Assembly (NCBI RefSeq): GCF_963422355.1
Contig: NC_085100.1
Location: 2,228,210-2,292,209 of the forward strand
Direction of reading: 5' to 3'
Origin: Corticium candelabrum
Taxonomy: Eukaryota; Porifera; Homoscleromorpha; Homosclerophorida; Plakinidae
Length of the DNA: 64,000 nt
Shown: positions 63,183 to 64,000 of the stretch, piece by piece
How the letters are laid out: each line of letters begins with the position of its first letter
Position numbering within the stretch: the first letter of the stretch is position 1
The notes under the pieces: generated by a model
What the model was told of the DNA's origin: nothing
The model's input: the letters and a program-made list of their open reading frames with translations, nothing else
Databases searched by the model: none
Position numbers and translations under genes: made by a program

Positions 63183-64000
63183 CAATAGGATATCTTGATA
63201 CAAAAACTTTAATGTCTGATGAGCCAGAACTGTACCACCATCTGTCGAGAAAGAAAATTGCTTTGTGATCTGGTACCATAACGTTTACTGGAATTGTGCC
63301 ACTAACGCTGGGCGACAGCACACTCTGTTTTGTTATTCCGTTTATTACTGTAAATGTTGCTCCATTACCAGAAAACCGTTGGAATGTAGCAGCAAGTCCA
63401 TATCCCGACATTGTGCTGATTGAACTTGTGTAGTCGTTGTAGCCGGAAACGCTGAATGTGAGATATGCTCCACGATCATCAATAAAGTATGACGTAGTTG
63501 TACTAGAGTCTCCTTGGTGGGTTGAAGCATTGGATGATGGTTTGAGTATCAGAGGAATAGAAGTGATGTCAATAGCAGTTGCACCGACATTATGGAAATG
63601 ACAATCATCACATCTAAATTGCCACGCCAGTGAGCCCGATATACCGTTATTGCTGCTGTTTGCAACAGTAAGACCAAACAAGTGGACATCTCCATGTACA
63701 GAGTTAACCTGAATACCAATGTGACTAATGTCTACAATAGACACGTTAGTGATGGAGGGACTTGCTGTTGTCATGGTGATAGTTGGTACCAACAAATCAG
63801 GAGTTGATGAAGCATTATTTATTGTTTTTCCAGCGTTGAATATTTTGATATTTTCTAAAACACTTTTACTGTGGTACTTTCGTGCGTTGTACGTGATGGT
63901 TTCGGTCGCGTCGTCATTATAAAACACGATCCCTCCCCAATATCCAACACCAATCGTGCCACACACAACACCAACGTCTTCTGAATGTTGACAATTGTTG
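63183..64000 (-). CDS. Copy B exon 2 (partial): SRCR end, beta-helix, CUB-like
   Basis: Open to the window edge. At 64000 it is inside SRCR 1 (NNCQHSEDVGVVCGTIGVGY). Differences from copy A cluster in the CUB-like end (DRWWYSSGSSDIKVF against DKRYTSSSSDIKVF). The exon ends at the same donor, followed by a 62-bp intron. Confidence 0.85.

Overview
The window is eukaryotic nuclear DNA, almost certainly from an early-branching metazoan; a sponge-like animal is my best guess, but this is not proven. The evidence is many GT-AG introns with a dominant class of about 57-62 bp, modular extracellular proteins (SRCR, CUB, parallel beta-helix, C-type lectin, EGF, PSI, vWD, cadherin), a FAM227 gene, LTR and non-LTR retroelements, hAT debris and very many (GT)n and (AT)n tracts. 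There are no bacterial operons, rRNA genes or CRISPR arrays.

The core is a tandem segmental duplication. Each unit carries one giant minus-strand gene for a single-pass membrane protein. Copy A (15507-35734) can be spliced into 28 exons whose phases all agree, giving at least 5119 residues. The order is: signal-like segment; three repeats of beta-helix, SRCR and CUB; C-type lectin; EGF; PSI; about 900 unrecognised residues; EGF; vWD; an EGF array; about seven cadherin repeats; one transmembrane helix. The N-terminal half matches the triple-repeat layout of Bark beetle/Anakonda, the insect tricellular-junction protein. Here it is joined to a vWD-EGF-cadherin half. Copy B (46043 to beyond 64000) is nearly identical.

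The two copies carry complementary damage. Copy A has lost the exon for the cytoplasmic tail. Copy B keeps the tail but has an 8-bp insertion and a 59-bp deletion that break the ectodomain frame. A third, older and diverged C-terminal remnant lies at 496-5536 and is split by a non-LTR retroelement whose ends are simple repeats.

Between the big genes lies a complete 16-exon FAM227 (FWWh domain) gene on the minus strand (40292-45234, 609 residues). Its first half was duplicated along with the giant gene and survives as a broken fragment at 7445-7769 and 14313-14730. One duplication breakpoint falls in or next to a (GT)n tract in a FAM227 intron. About 6.5 kb of other DNA (7825-14312) separates the two fragment parts. 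It contains the 5' end of an unknown gene and a decayed Ty3/gypsy element (9299-13088) with unusually short 78-bp LTRs and a 5-bp target duplication.

The region 35735-40100 is mostly unassigned. It holds a few weak exon candidates, including a plus-strand exon with a PCNA-box-like motif. Splice sites and domain calls were made by reading the sequence; no database search was run.
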